DNA of 45,000 nt from Mesostigma viride (taxonomy: Eukaryota > Streptophyta > Mesostigmatophyceae > Mesostigmatales > Mesostigmataceae), in contig RPFO01000774.1 in the NCBI GenBank assembly GCA_009746045.1, forward strand, positions 10,001-55,000. The letters are read 5' to 3'. This document shows, piece after piece, positions 1 to 23,220 of this stretch (the first letter of the stretch is position 1; every line of letters begins with the position of its first letter). Below the pieces are notes generated by a model, which had not been told where the DNA came from, did not search any database, and saw only the letters and a list, made by a program, of their open reading frames with translations. A program made the translations under genes and the position numbers.

Positions 1-776
1 CACTAGCACTAGCACTAGCACTAGCACTAGCACTAGCAGTAGGAGAGTAGTAGTAGTAGTAGGAGTAGGAGTAGGAGTAGGAGTAGAAGGAGTAGGAGTA
101 GGAGTAGGAGTAGGAGTAGGAGTAGGAGTAGGAGTAGGAGTAGGAGTAGGAGTAGGAGTAGGAGTAGGAGTAGGAGTAGGAGTAGGAGTAGGAGTAGGAG
201 TAGGAGTAGGAGTAGGAGTAGGAGTAGGAGTAGGAGTAGGAGTAGGAGTAGGAGTAGGAGTAGGAGTAGGAGTAGGAGTAGGAGTAGGAGTAGGAGTAGG
301 AGTAGGAGTAGGAGTAGGAGTAGGAGTAGGAATAGTAGGAGTAGGAGTAGGAGTAGTAGGAGTAGGAGTAGGAGTAGGAGTAGTAGTAGGAGGAGGAGTA
401 GGAGGAGTAGGAGGAGGAGGAGTAGGAGTAGTAGGAGTAGGAGTAGGAGTAGGAGTAGGAGTAGGAGTAGGAGTAGGAGTAGGAGTAGGAGTAGGAGTAG
501 GAGTAGGAGTAGGAGTAGGAGTAGGAGTAGGAGTAGGAGTAGGAGTAGGAGTAGGAGTAGGAGTAGGAGTAGGAGTAGGAGTAGGAGTAGGAGTAGTAGG
601 AGTAGGAGTAGGAGTAGGAGTAGTAGTAGGAGGAGGAGGAGTAGGAGGAGTAGGAGTAGGAGAAGGAGTAGGAGTAAGAGTAGGAGGACGAGGAGGAGTA
701 AGAGAAGTAGTAGGAGTGGTAGGAGTAGGAGTAGAAGTAGTAGGAGGAGTGGGAGTGGGAGTAGGAGTAGCAGTAT
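1..776. repeat. Hexamer microsatellite (CACTAG)n then (GTAGGA)n
   Basis: Six CACTAG units open the window. They are followed by about 740 bases of almost pure GTAGGA hexamers with occasional GTA or GGA slippage. The array lies upstream of the first visible methyltransferase exon (898) and is therefore probably intronic. On the transcribed strand every unit carries a GTAGG donor-like pentamer. Confidence 0.95.
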
Positions 777-897
777 TTTTTTCCTTCGTGTTCTTCCTCA
801 TGATGTAATCCTTTTTTTAAAAAAATCTATATATAATATCATTCCAACTCTTGCAATTTTTTCTCCCGCCTTTTCATGTCGGGACTTTCCTTGCCAG

Positions 898-990
898 GTC
901 GTTGCGGCGGTCGACTGCAACCCTTTCGCCATCTCTTCCTTCTTGTCGCACATGGCCCCGCGGACCTGCACGGCCTGTGGCCAGGTGAAG
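898..990 (+). CDS. Methyltransferase exon, motif II region
   Basis: Acceptor TTGCCAG precedes codons reading VVAAVDCNPFAISSFL, typical of the strand after motif I. Two donors are possible: after 984 (CAG|GTGAAG) or after 990 (AAG|GTAGGT, the better match). Both leave phase 0. The residues TCTACG add a CxxC pair. Confidence 0.6.
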
Positions 991-3900
991 GTAGGTGGCA
1001 AATCAGGTTGTGGATCCGTCCATGGGTTGCCCCCTAGTTGTGTGTGGTTTGGAGTTCCTGTTGAATACCTTACTGTAAATGTTTGTGTCCACTCACTATC
1101 TTGTGGACTTCAGGCCCTTCCCGTGGCAGGCACGGAGGTGTATACCCTGTGGATGTAAGTTTCACGAACAGTTGGCCACTAGCGTTCCCTGCTCGGTGTG
1201 CCCTCCTTTTTGCCCATTTCATGCCAATGTTGGGTGGATGTATGTTTGCTTGGTCGATGTGCCCGTCATAATGTGTGTTGTAGTCACAGTAGTTACTGTT
1301 GGTTTGGCACCACAAGTGCCGCGCATCACCTCACCAAGTATAGCTTGTACCCTCTCGATCCTGCTTCTCTGAAGATATCGTGCAAGGACGTTGCGGCGGC
1401 ATTTTTCTCCATTTGCAGGATGTCACAAACCTAGGTGACGCCTTTCATGGGTGCAACCGTTGTGGTCAAGTGGGCTCCTTCACCGGCTGTCTTGCGTTTT
1501 TGACCACCATCGAGTCCTTTGTGTCCCAAATTAAAGAAGGGGTGCCCGGATACCCTCAACGTGGTGAGCTGATGTGTATAGTGACACCATTTCGGCCACA
1601 CTGTTGCAGTCTAAGGTGGCATGCTACCACTATGGGGGGCAGCGGTGCCCAATCAACTATAGGCAATGTATTATAAGTAGGGACGACCGGGACATTGTTG
1701 GTGCCCATCAAGCACACAAGCTAGGTGGTGATGGGAGCATACCGTGGTATCTTTGCCGGTAGAACATTGTAGGTAGGCACTTGGATGGGGAAGCTATAAG
1801 AAATAAGTATTTTTGGCCGAGGGTAGGGTAAAAGGAGGCAGCTAACAAGAATTTGGCACATGAAGGGAAGTGGAGGATAAATGGGCAACGAAGTTACAGA
1901 GTAAGTTTGCCATATTAATAGATAAGAAACTTCCAACTCCTCGTTAAAGGGTCTTGTTTATGAACGAAATCTGCGTGCTGCACAGAAGTGCAACATGATC
2001 ATGCAGAGCTTGGCAATTTAACCCCTAAATGGTCTGGCTGCCGATTTTCCGCCTAAAACTGAGTTACAGCCGACACGTCGGCCCCTTCTCGGGGGACCAA
2101 ATGCCACGAAAACTATTGAGAATTAGGAAAAGTGTAGCTGAGAAGATCGAAAGTTTATAATTTTCCTCACAGCATGGTACTAGGGTTTGCATACTTCTGA
2201 CAAAGTTATGGAGGTGTTCTGGCCGGTCAAAGTACAAGGGGTCAGGGTACTTTTTCACGTAAAGCGTGCATTCCGGAAAACGAGGACCTGGCCATGGCGG
2301 CTTGCGCCAACGCATGGCATTTACGTTTTCGTTCGAATTTTCTGACCAAACTCAGGAAATTGACTTTATACGTCCTAAAGATGATACAGGCCAATTTTTT
2401 GTTCGCGGAAATGCCATTCGATAGGTGTCGGCAGCGTTCTTGCTGGGAAAAACTGCGATCAGGCCGGACGATAGAAACGTTGACAGCAATACCTTAACGG
2501 CGTATTTAAAAGGATATATTGGTTTCTTTGTACTTTTTATGATACATAGTAGTCGTAAACGTGCAAGGGTGGCCAGAGATCGCCGAATCCAGCGACCATG
2601 CTGCACAACTTTGGTGTGCCGAAATGAGCCATTTTGCAGCCACCGCCTGGGCCAAGGTAACGCCATCCATGCCTGGTAAAGCTTAATCATCGTTTTCCTA
2701 TCGATGTTTGACGTTTATATATACGTTCTAGCTTGTGTAGCACATTCTTTTTGCATTATTCATGCTCTTTTTTGACCCTGGCCTGGCCCCTTTCTAAAAC
2801 ACCCTTCTTAGATGCTTCCCTCAGTCAGTTGACCTGCCACAGGGTGATGGTGATAAGTTTTAGAGGCTGTATGGGTTTGAATACCTCCATATACGTTTGT
2901 TATACATTTCCCACACACATATTGCATGAGTGTGAGGCAGTTGGCTGGTCTCTGTGGCATCATCAAGCATATAACCGGTGAGTAGAAGCTTCCCATTGTC
3001 AGCATGTGCCACCAGGTGTGCTGGCCATCACCTGGCAAGCTATAGCAGCTTAGGCCTAGTTTATCCTTGCTAGGGCAAGCTGAAATAGGCTTAAAATCAC
3101 TAGTTTGTTGGTGGCAGTCTCCTAGAATGCATGCCTTGCGTAGGGTATCCGTACCACGTTACCTACGTGCATGGACAAGGTGGCACCTGCACATAGGTGC
3201 CATGTAAGGGCAGTGTGATGATGCAGTTATGTTTCCCCATCATTGTGGAAGGGAAATGTATTGTGTGGCATGGTTGGGGGCCATATTAGTAGGTATTAGT
3301 AGGTAGCATGCCCACTCCTACCCCCTTGGTTGCTTTTTACCAACGGTACCCCCATGGGCTGTACTGGGTGTAACTGCTGGTATACCCACCCAAATGATGA
3401 CCCCAATGGCTCAAACTGTTCAGCTACCAATTGTTTATCATCCCTGAAGTGGTAGGTGCCTAGCTATTACAACATAATTCAAAATGCACATTCTACCAAA
3501 AATGAAAACGCTCATCTTGACCCCCCTTACTTGACGGCAGTTATAGATGGCCTACCCTGCATAGATGTAAGGTTGTGATATACCAACCCGAAGGGCAACT
3601 CATGGACATGCTTGGCCCCCAAGGACAGCCATTGGATATGGGTGGGTTGGATGGCATCTGGTTTGCAAAATTGTTAAGTTACAGCCGATGCATCGGCAGT
3701 ATTTCTGCCCATTTAGGGGTTAATGTCCTTACAACGATGCACTATGAGTGGCATGCAGCATTTGTATTGCTAGGGCTTGTCCATGCACAAGTCGTTCGGT
3801 GTGCGCTTTAGAGCTTAGCATCTACACGCTCATATGTAACCGTGCTACAAACTTTGCTGGTGCAACTTTACCTCACATGCTTCTTGGATCATCTGTGTCC

Positions 3901-6900
3901 ATGTGTGTTTGTCATCTGGCAGGAGACATTGACTTGATCCACTTTTCTCCCCCGTGTCAAAACTTGTCGGCCGTCAATCGTCGCAAGGACGCAGCTGACC
4001 CTACTCTGTACAAGATATTAGGTACGAACCCCTCATTTGGTCAATCGATTATGTTGGATACCTAGTATTTCAGCACATCCGTTCCTAGTTTCACCATGAC
4101 TAGTTACCTGGCCAGTAAGCCCAAAATTTTGCCCTTGCTCGGCACGATGCATGATTCGAAATAGTAAACATGGGTGTTGAACCTTAAATTCGTGCCATAT
4201 TCGTGGCAGTCTGCAGTACACCATTCCCTTGCATCATGGGCGGGCCATTCACCCCATTGTTGCGGGCATCTGGTAGTTTTTTCCAGCCAAGAGTTAGTTG
4301 CGAATACTTGACACGAGCTGCTTAAGCCAGTTTCATGTGGGTTCTCTATCACTGCTATCGTTGTCAATGGGGCTTCCTTACATCCTCGCCTGCCCATGTG
4401 GTGGTCGACCAAAGATCTGAGTGGAAGACTTATGTCATGTTTTGTATGTGTCGTATGTACCTATGTTTGTGTGCATGTGTTGCTCTTTGGGGCATATCGC
4501 CGTTCCTCCCCAGAGTCCATGTTTGCGTTAATCCAGCTGCTTCAGCCCAGTCACATCTCTCTTGAAGAGGTGGCCGGCTTCCTCGGCATTGCCGACAACT
4601 CGGCGGAGAAAGTGGAGATGGTACCCTTTGCGCAGATGGTCCCTGAGCTCTTGTCCAAGGGATACCAACTAGACATGCGCTTGCTGGATGCCGCCAACTA
4701 CGGGTGCCCCCAAACGCGTGTGCGCGTAATTTTGCTCGCTGCTCACACGCGCCACGTGCTCCCCACCTTCCCCAAGCCGCGCTACCAGGGCGAGGCTAGG
4801 GGCATGCCCCGCAGAAGCGCTATTTTTCATCAAGAGCATTGGGAGGTATGCAAGCTTGTGGGAAGTCTCTGCTGTAAAAAGGTGTGAGATGTTAGTCGTT
4901 ACAATAAGGTCGTTACCAGGGGCTTGTGTGTATAGTGTGGATGCATGAGAAGAAATTTGAAGTGATCTGGGAGCATGGTTACCATGTTTGCATTTCCTAA
5001 ACCTTATTATAGTAGTCAAATGTTTTGTCGCTTAAATTCTTAAAATGACCTCGTCCACGTATGGGAGGGGACAAGCAATGGTTGATGCTGTTTTGCAACA
5101 CAATCTTTCTGCTTGGATGGAATGATGTAATGCTCATCAAACTATTGCCTAAGGGATGCAACTTATCTTCGTGATTGGTTGCCAATCTGCCGACAAATCA
5201 TGCCTTTTCCCTTGTCCAACAATCATGTGCAACAATGTCCTAACAGAGGATCGTCTTGTATCGCACCATACGGAGCACGATGGAGTTGGAGAGGATGTGG
5301 GAGTCACTACCACCATCTGTCACCGCAAAGGAAGCCATTGAGGACCTACCTTGCATGGGTCCGGACAACGCCAACTTAGAGAGGCGTCCATATACAACCC
5401 TCTCCCCTGGGCCATACCCACGGCTGATGAGGTCCAGATGCAAGCATTCCACAATATTACACCACAACCTGCCAAGGTACGGCCTCTTTCTTTACAGGTT
5501 TTGCTAGGGTCGTAGTTCCAAGTAGTGAGGGCATCCCAAACGTTGGGTTGCGGTGACACTTATCATCCACCTACTGCCAATCTATGTAACGCCACGCACG
5601 AAGACGAGTTTGAGTGATATGGGTCTACTAGTACACGAGTAACTAATAGGTTGACGGTTGGCAGTGTGCATAATTGTATGTAGTGAGTGCTATAGTCGAG
5701 CTCTGCCAATAATGATGTTGACCGTGCAATTTGCCTTATGTAAGAATCTGACATAATTTCAAAGGCTTGCGCGGAAAACTTACAAATGGTCGATTTTGGT
5801 GCACGGAACTTGCGAGATGACTACAGACTCGGGAGCGATGATGCAAAGGAGGAATCGTCTTCTGCCTTGAAGAGGTGAGGAATGCCAAACCAAGCTTTAT
5901 GGTGGGGGGACAGTGGTCTAGCAGATTGTGACTTTTTGGTCGCTATATGTCACTCACTCTTTGGTTTGGTTTGTGAATAGATAGTCACACAAACTTTCCT
6001 AGGCCTTCAGGTTTACGACTTAAATGAATAACAAACATCAGAAGCAAGTTCCTTCCCATGGCAATAGGGACACCCCCATTGATGGAGTCCCCCTTACAAG
6101 TTATAATCAAGGAGTCACCGTTACAAGTTATAATCAAGGAGTCACCCTTACAAGCTGTAATCAAGGAGTCACCCTGACAAGTTATAATCAAGGAGTCACC
6201 CTTACAAGTAATAATCAAGGAGTCACCCTTACAAGTTATAATCAAGGAGTCACCCTTACAAGTAATAATCAAGGAGTCACCCTTACAAGTTATAATCAAG
6301 GAGTCACCCTTACAAGTTATACTCAAGGAGACAACCAACGCAGGCCAGAACCCTTACAAGTTACAATGCTTTTGTCCATTTCCTTCCCACATGTCGCAAG
6401 TCATTAGTGTTGGTAATTTAGCGATCATGTGGTACCACATGGGGGTAGCGATTTAGCTTCATTTGGGGGGTTGTCATTGATTGCCCTGTGGTTATGGAGG
6501 GTAATAACAATTTGTGGAGACAAGAAGGGAGAACGCATACAACATAAGCAACACGGATGGCCTCCCCTAGCTGCCCTAGCCTGAGTTAGTTTTTTTTAAA
6601 TCTTTTTGCATGGCCCACACATTGTAAAGACATGGAGAGCACCTAATATTGCATCGAGAGCTCCTCTTTTAGTTGCTGCTACTTGTGTGCATGTGGGTGA
6701 ATTCTACTACAATCACCACTCGGATGAAATAGGTGGAGAGTTTTGAAAAGTGTAACAAATTGTTATCATGAGGCTGAACCCACAACATGAGACGCTAGCA
6801 TAAAAGCTTATGCTACTATGTATCGACGACCCGTATTTTTTGCTTCATAAAAGGTGCTAAGAAGGGGGGGCTACCAGCTATCATACTTGAAAAGTCTTTG

Positions 6901-7236
6901 TAACTGATATGTCGTAACTTGTCATGGGGACGTGGTTTCATTGGCAGGATGAATGCGGGCGCTCCTTCAAGCACAACCTTGATGAAAGGCTGGCCATTTC
7001 CGGCCATTACAACCTCCGTGGCATCTCAGCTTCGCACGGACGGAGACCGGCAGCTATCCATCGCAGAGCTAAAGCGAGCACAAAGTCTCCCAGACGAGAT
7101 GGAGTTGTGTGGGTGTCTGCAAGACAAGCGGCTCATGATTGCCAACGCGGTGCCGCCAATGCTAGCTTGGGAAATCGGAGCTGCAATGCTCAAAGCGTGT
7201 GGCTTGCCATCTTTGGTACCGCCCCAGTTGAAGTAA
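898..7236 (+). CDS. C5-cytosine DNA methyltransferase, 3' part of a split gene
   Basis: The product would transfer a methyl group from S-adenosylmethionine to C5 of cytosine in nuclear DNA. Exons are placed at 898-990, 1419-1563, 3923-4021, 4514-4845, 5247-5476, 5765-5874 and 6948-7236. Family motifs appear in order: a motif II-like VVAAVDCNPFA, the catalytic Cys in SPPCQNLS (motif IV), a motif VI-like LEEVAGFL, motif VIII GYQLDMRLLDAANYG followed by PQTRVRV, motif IX RQLSIAELKRAQSLPD, and motif X ANAVPP. Motif I and the N-terminus lie left of the window. Overall it is closest to eukaryotic DNMT1/CMT-type catalytic domains, with a short target-recognition region. Oddities are motif VI (EEV instead of ENV), motif X (ANAVPP instead of GNAVPP), and an apparent one-base frame break near 5430. 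It could be an active gene with an assembly error or an ageing pseudogene. A short extra exon near 1113-1153 is possible. Confidence 0.8.
1419..1563 (+). CDS. Methyltransferase exon before motif IV
   Basis: Acceptor TTTGCAG and donor CGTG|GTGAGC bound 145 nt that leave phase 1. The residues end in VSQIKEGVPGYPQRG, resembling the 'lPqkGdv' segment that precedes the PPCQ motif in DNMT1/CMT enzymes. The phase joins exactly to the exon at 3923. A CNRCG segment offers a second CxxC pair. Confidence 0.65.
2018..3723. mobile_element. Candidate DNA transposon bounded by 15-bp inverted repeats
   Basis: TTAACCCCTAAATGG at 2018-2032 is exactly reverse-complemented at 3709-3723. Both ends are followed internally by a CTGCCGAT motif. 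A TTACAGCCGA(N)4TCGG palindrome recurs at about 2064 and 3679. The 1.7-kb interior has no convincing transposase, so the element would be non-autonomous or decayed. It lies wholly inside the methyltransferase intron 1564-3922. No clear target-site duplication was seen. Confidence 0.4.
3923..4021 (+). CDS. Methyltransferase exon with catalytic PPCQ motif
   Basis: Acceptor CTGGCAG and donor TTAG|GTACG bound 99 nt (phase 1 in, phase 1 out). The peptide DIDLIHFSPPCQNLSAVNRR carries the catalytic cysteine of motif IV. Confidence 0.85.
4514..4845 (+). CDS. Methyltransferase exon with motifs VI and VIII
   Basis: Acceptor CTCCCCAG and donor GGGAG|GTATGC bound 332 nt leaving phase 0. HISLEEVAGFLG corresponds to the ENV motif with N replaced by E. 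GYQLDMRLLDAANYG and PQTRVRVILLAA form motif VIII. Confidence 0.88.
5247..5476 (+). CDS. Methyltransferase exon with probable one-base frame break
   Basis: Acceptor TCCTAACAG and donor CCAAG|GTACGG. The first part reads AKEAIEDLP...YPRLMR, a good match to the family's 'AIsDLP...FQRxxR' stretch. From about 5432 the family-like text (QMQAFHNITPQPAK) continues in the next frame, and only that frame joins the following exon in phase. One G missing from a GG run at 5431-5432 would explain this. Confidence 0.72.
5765..5874 (+). CDS. Methyltransferase exon, GARNLRDD segment
   Basis: Acceptor TTTCAAAG and donor AAGAG|GTGAGG (phase 0 in, phase 2 out). ENLQMVDFGARNLRDDYRLG resembles the 'GsdWRDLP' segment that follows the conserved histidine in DNMT1-like enzymes. 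Confidence 0.7.
6087..6336. repeat. 27-bp minisatellite, nine copies
   Basis: Nine near-identical units contain CAAGGAGTCACCCTTACAAG. They lie in the methyltransferase intron 5875-6947. Because 27 is a multiple of three, the array is open in a plus and a minus frame, but nothing indicates that it is translated. Confidence 0.95.
6948..7236 (+). CDS. Methyltransferase last exon, motifs IX and X
   Basis: Acceptor TTGGCAG joins in phase 2 and the exon ends at TAA. RQLSIAELKRAQSLPD is motif IX. MIANAVPPMLAWEIG is motif X with Ala in place of the first Gly. The C-terminus is short after motif X, as in most family members. Confidence 0.86.
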
Positions 7237-7844
7237 CCGAAAATGGGGCTTGCTTGATATTACTTTACTAACATGAACATTCAAGAGTATTAGGTGTGCT
7301 CAAGACATTCATTCAACAAGTGTGTCGTGGGTTGGTGAGACTTCTGCTTGATCAACCCGTCTTCGAGCTAACGTTACTCTCAGCGCTCCTGTTCAGCGGA
7401 TAGTCATGCCGGCGAAATGAAAATGGTTGTTCAAAGACCACACGTTTTGTAGAATGACGAACTGTGGTGAGTGAATGTGCAGGCCTAGCAGTCAATATCT
7501 GGAGCTTGAACTCCGCAAGTAGTTCGCGAGCTTCGTCCACTGCGTGGTTGCGCAAATTGTCCCTATGTAGCAGTGTACATAATGTGCAACTTCCAATTTT
7601 CTACTGTATATGTAACTCCGTCATGGCAGCTGTTCTTGATATTATATAAGACCAGTTGTTACTACTTTCATGTTCGTGTTGAACATTATTATAAATATGT
7701 GAGAGTTCTATCTATTAAGTGAGACAACCAACTATCTATGACCTGTAGAACTATTGTGGACTAACAAGAATGGCTGGTGTATGATTGTCTATGATAAGCG
7801 CACTGACTAGCTGGACCTTTTCAGTGGTTTTCCATTTGCGGGTA

Positions 7845-8490
7845 TTTCCTCGTAAATGGTGGGAGAGCGATCGCAGCAATGGTGCTCACCACTAGACACT
7901 CCCGGCCAGTTAGGCTCGAAACACACGCCCTGATCAAGCATACTGTTTCCGGCCCCACAGTATAGGTCATCTAGTCGCTCTACACGTAAGCCAGCCTTAA
8001 TTTCAATGCACAAGGATACACATTTCCATCACCATTCATCTTCATCATCCTGAACGACTCGAACACGCGGACAAGATAACGGCAGGCTCGAGCTACCATG
8101 GTCCGGATTCTCCCGATTTCTGGCCTGCGCTGGTTGTCTCCTTCATACATTTCCTCCTAAATGGTGGTAGAGAGATCGCATGAATGGTGCTCATGCACCA
8201 CTAGACACTCCCGGCCAATTAGGCTCGAAACACACACGCCCGGCCTGATCAAGCAAGCTGTTTCTGGCCCGGCCCGGACTGTCTAGGTCATCTAGTCGCT
8301 CTACACGTTTAAACCAGCCATAATTTCAATGCACAGCACATTTCCATCTCCAGGGCGACACATTTCCATCTCCATTCATATTCATCATCCTGAACTACTC
8401 GAAAACGCGGACAATATAACAACAGGCTCGAGCTATCTTGCATCAGTTGGACTCTCCCGATTTCATGGTCTGCGCCGGTTGTCTCCTTGA
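7845..8490. repeat. Two-copy tandem duplication, ~300 and ~340 bp
   Basis: 7845-8148 and 8149-8490 align along their length. Shared blocks include CACTAGACACTCCCGGCCA, GTCATCTAGTCGCTCTACACG, TTCATCATCCTGAAC and GGTTGTCTCCTT. The second copy has small insertions. The function is unknown, and it may be part of a dispersed repeat family. Confidence 0.8.
8098..8143 (+). repeat. Dispersed 46-bp repeat, copy 1
   Basis: This segment recurs at 25954-25999, in the last RPB2 intron, with one mismatch in 46 bases and in the same orientation. A more diverged copy sits at about 8448-8493 in the second half of the local tandem duplication. Confidence 0.85.
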
Positions 8491-10026
8491 ATCATATTAT
8501 GGGCACTTGGCATATTAGGAGGGTTGGCATCTCCCCGTAAAGTTTCATCGGTAATAGGGGCCCTGTCCCTGGGCCTGACTGCTACAGTACGCGCCGACCC
8601 TTAATTATATGGACGGGCAAAAATGAATATGCCTGGGCTGGATGAAGCAAAACGAGGGTCGGCGGCGCGGTGGCCCCGCATTAATGGCCCCCAACTATAG
8701 CGCGGCACTAGGTTGCAAGATGATCAATGCACCATATGTGCCATGATGTTGCATGAGCCACATATGGCATGTGATGCTCGGCCACGTGGCATGATGCTAA
8801 GCCATTTGGCATGATGCGCATGCCTCACCGGCGGCAAGCCTAGGCTATAACCGGGCAAGTCTGCTAAGTAGAGTAGTACTAGTACAGGTAGTAGCCAGAT
8901 TTAGTAGGATGCCGACACCGTTGTTTGTGTATGCATGCAGCAACGTCACGCGTGCCGTCATGCAAGCGTCATCTTCTGGTGCAGAGGCGCTACTACAATG
9001 AGCCCTATACAGTATACAACAAGTGACAAGATGGGACGCCATGTGGCATGATGCATCATATTCCGGAAAGGTTGTAGCATATGCCGGGCCGGGGGCCCAG
9101 ACTTCAAGGGCTAATGCATGCACGAAAATCTGCCCGCCTGAATCCTCCCCCGCCTATCTGATCGGGGCCGAATCAATGTGGCCGGCCGGGGGGGGCTGAG
9201 CTCGGCTATACTGAAAGTGGCGTGGGCCGGGTGTCCGGCACCCGGGGCAGCTGCTGCACGGGCCCCTAACATGGAATTAGGGACCAGGCATTCTGGACCG
9301 GCGGCTGCAGGCGGGATCCCCGGACTGCGGCCCTTCATCTTTAGTACGGCTCATTGGCTGATTCATGTCACCGACCCAGGGCTCTTCAGTCTTGGCATCA
9401 GTTAGCGGTGATGAACTGAAGACACGGCACTCACTAGTAAACTGAATAAGACACAAAATTCATGTTAGTATGACAGCATGTCTGTCAATTTGTAGTTCAC
9501 TTATGAAAGTTCAGTTTGCCCGCCAAATTTTTATTGGCCGGAGCATTTAGTTCTACAACTCGGTGACTGACATACGCTTGCATGTCCGCATGCGATCGAC
9601 CATTCAGTTCAATATTATATTTACTAGTAGGCAACTCAATGGGACACTGCCCGAATCATCAACTCGGAATCATCAATTTACTATAATACTGAACTGAGTC
9701 GGTGCCGGTATAATGATCATTCATACTACTGTAGTTGAAATTAGTACATGCCCCTTGCTTCTTGGACCCTTAGCTCCCAACCATCACTTTGGGGAATCTG
9801 TGCTGCGCCATCTGATCCGCGGTTCCGCACCCGTGGCCGAGCTCGCATAATTTATAGCCGCCCGCCATGGCAGGGTTGCGCCCGGCCGGCCGGCCCCGGA
9901 TGTATACCGCTCGGCGTCTCCCGGTTGTGATGGGGACACGGGGGCGGGGGGATATGCAACAATCATGGCCCGGCGATGCCTGAGCTTGCCCGCTTAGTGT
10001 TTTCCGTACTCCGTACCAGGTGGTCG

Positions 10027-10051
10027 CTGTTGTTGTTGTTGTTGTTGTTGT
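10027..10051. repeat. (GTT)n microsatellite
   Basis: About eight GTT units. An AAC-rich stretch at about 10243-10268 is its rough reverse complement, so the two could pair. Both lie upstream of the GT29 gene. Confidence 0.85.
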
Positions 10052-10699
10052 GTCCCACGCCGCCCAAGGGCAGCAGAGAAGTGGTCGCTGTACAGTACAG
10101 TACCACTGACCTGCCGCAAATGGCAGCCGGCCTCTTGATACCCTAGGCTTAGCAGGGATTACCTACTGGCTATATTTGGAATAAACGTACACCTATTTAC
10201 CTGGAAATGGCAGCCGGCCCAGGCGGCCCTCGGCGTGGACCAACAAAAACAACAACAAACAACAACAGATGACAGCAGCAGGAAACCCAAGATGGTGTCA
10301 GGCTGTCAGCCTAAGAAGCATCGAAATGATCTATTTGAGTAAATTGCTTCCAGCGTGACACGGGCGCGGCAAGTTTCGCGGCAACTGCATTATTTTGGTA
10401 TAATGGAAGCAGCTGGTGTTGCTGGCTCAGAAACCCGACCTGCACGGTCACTATCATGTAAAATAGCTGCTTAGTGCGTTAGTGTCACCTAATTTTGTTC
10501 ATCAATGTGGTAATTGTGTGGGTCAAAACTCTATATTTTATCTGCGGCTCAATAATGGCGCTGTGACCTCCTGGGTAAAAGTTCAGTGTCGCGAAAGTTT
10601 GCACCGTGTCTTCACAGCGATGCTACTTAAAATGGTCCAATTACTAGCGTCTGCGCCTTTACAAACCCGCCGGGCTTGTAAGCTACTGTGAACACGGCC

Positions 10700-10705
10700 T
10701 ATATA
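10700..10705 (+). promoter_or_regulatory. Candidate TATA box of the GT29 gene
   Basis: TATATA lies 70 nt before the chosen ATG at 10770, a spacing that allows a short 5' leader. An in-frame ATG at 10731 would probably fall in the leader. This is a motif match only. Confidence 0.3.
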
Positions 10706-10769
10706 TCAAGACCGAGTATTAGGTGTCCCCGTGAGGATCCCCCCGGGATCCAATTTGGTTCCGGGCGGG

Positions 10770-22607
<11,838 letters not shown>

Positions 22608-22739
22608 CACCCTGCACGTTGCTCCTATCATTTTGTTGATTTAATTTAATTGGTGAAGGAAATGCCCGTCTCCTTGCATGTATGCGCTCCTTCAAGCTCC
22701 TCGGCAGCTGGCTTTGCACACGGCAGACGATGTCAACAC

Positions 22740-22960
22740 CCGCTTTGGCCAGGCATGGGGCGGCCCTCCGGTGCCTCGACAGGCCGCTACCTGAGCTAGT
22801 GAGCGGCGCAAGCGCACTCTAGCTGTTCAAGGCTCTCGACCTCAGCATCCTCCTTTATGGCTGTGAGGCGTGGACCCTGGAAAAGGTGCTGAGCGCGCAC
22901 GCAGCTTGACGGCCCGTACTGTCACTAGAATGCTGCGCCACGTCCTGGGCGTCCGCACGG
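22740..22960 (+). pseudogene. Decayed LINE reverse-transcriptase C-terminus
   Basis: One frame reads LFKALDLSILLYGCEAWTLE and, after a frame change, RMLRHVLGVRT. Both are typical of the segment just beyond the catalytic core of LINE-type reverse transcriptases. Stops and shifts show it is dead. No catalytic core is present upstream, so this is a fragment. Confidence 0.7.
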
Positions 22961-23220
22961 CCTCTAATTCGATCGATCGCTGTTAATTCCTATCAGCGCA
23001 ACTGCTCTAGGATCCTCACACGCGACGTACGTTGCAGACCGCCATGATGGTCTCACTTAATTAGTAGTACTCCATGACATGCATGGGCCGGCCCCTGCTC
23101 ATGGCACGTAAGTACTTATACTTACCGGCCCGCATATCTTCATGATCAATTTCAAGGCATGCAACCTGAACTGCATTTTTGTCTCATTGACAGAATTAAT
23201 TCATACGTACTGGGGGGCAT

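Larger units (their letters stand above)
7237..10699. other. Intergenic region without a recognised gene
   Basis: Only short open frames without recognisable domains occur here. The region holds the tandem duplication at 7845-8490, scattered ATGGCATGATGC-type short repeats around 8700-9060, trinucleotide runs near 10030 and 10250, and two copies of AAATGGCAGCCGGCC at about 10118 and 10206. The last kilobase is presumably promoter for the GT29 gene. Confidence 0.6.

Noticed and set aside
1113-1153. Extra methyltransferase exon ending at the strong donor GTAAGT
   Set aside because: It gives the right phase only with a weaker donor of the previous exon and shows no family motif. It is left as a possibility, not a feature.
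6024-6407. 127-codon ORF with repeated TSYNQGVTL peptide
   Set aside because: A 27-bp repeat in a methyltransferase intron is open on both strands by arithmetic. It has no splice or domain support.
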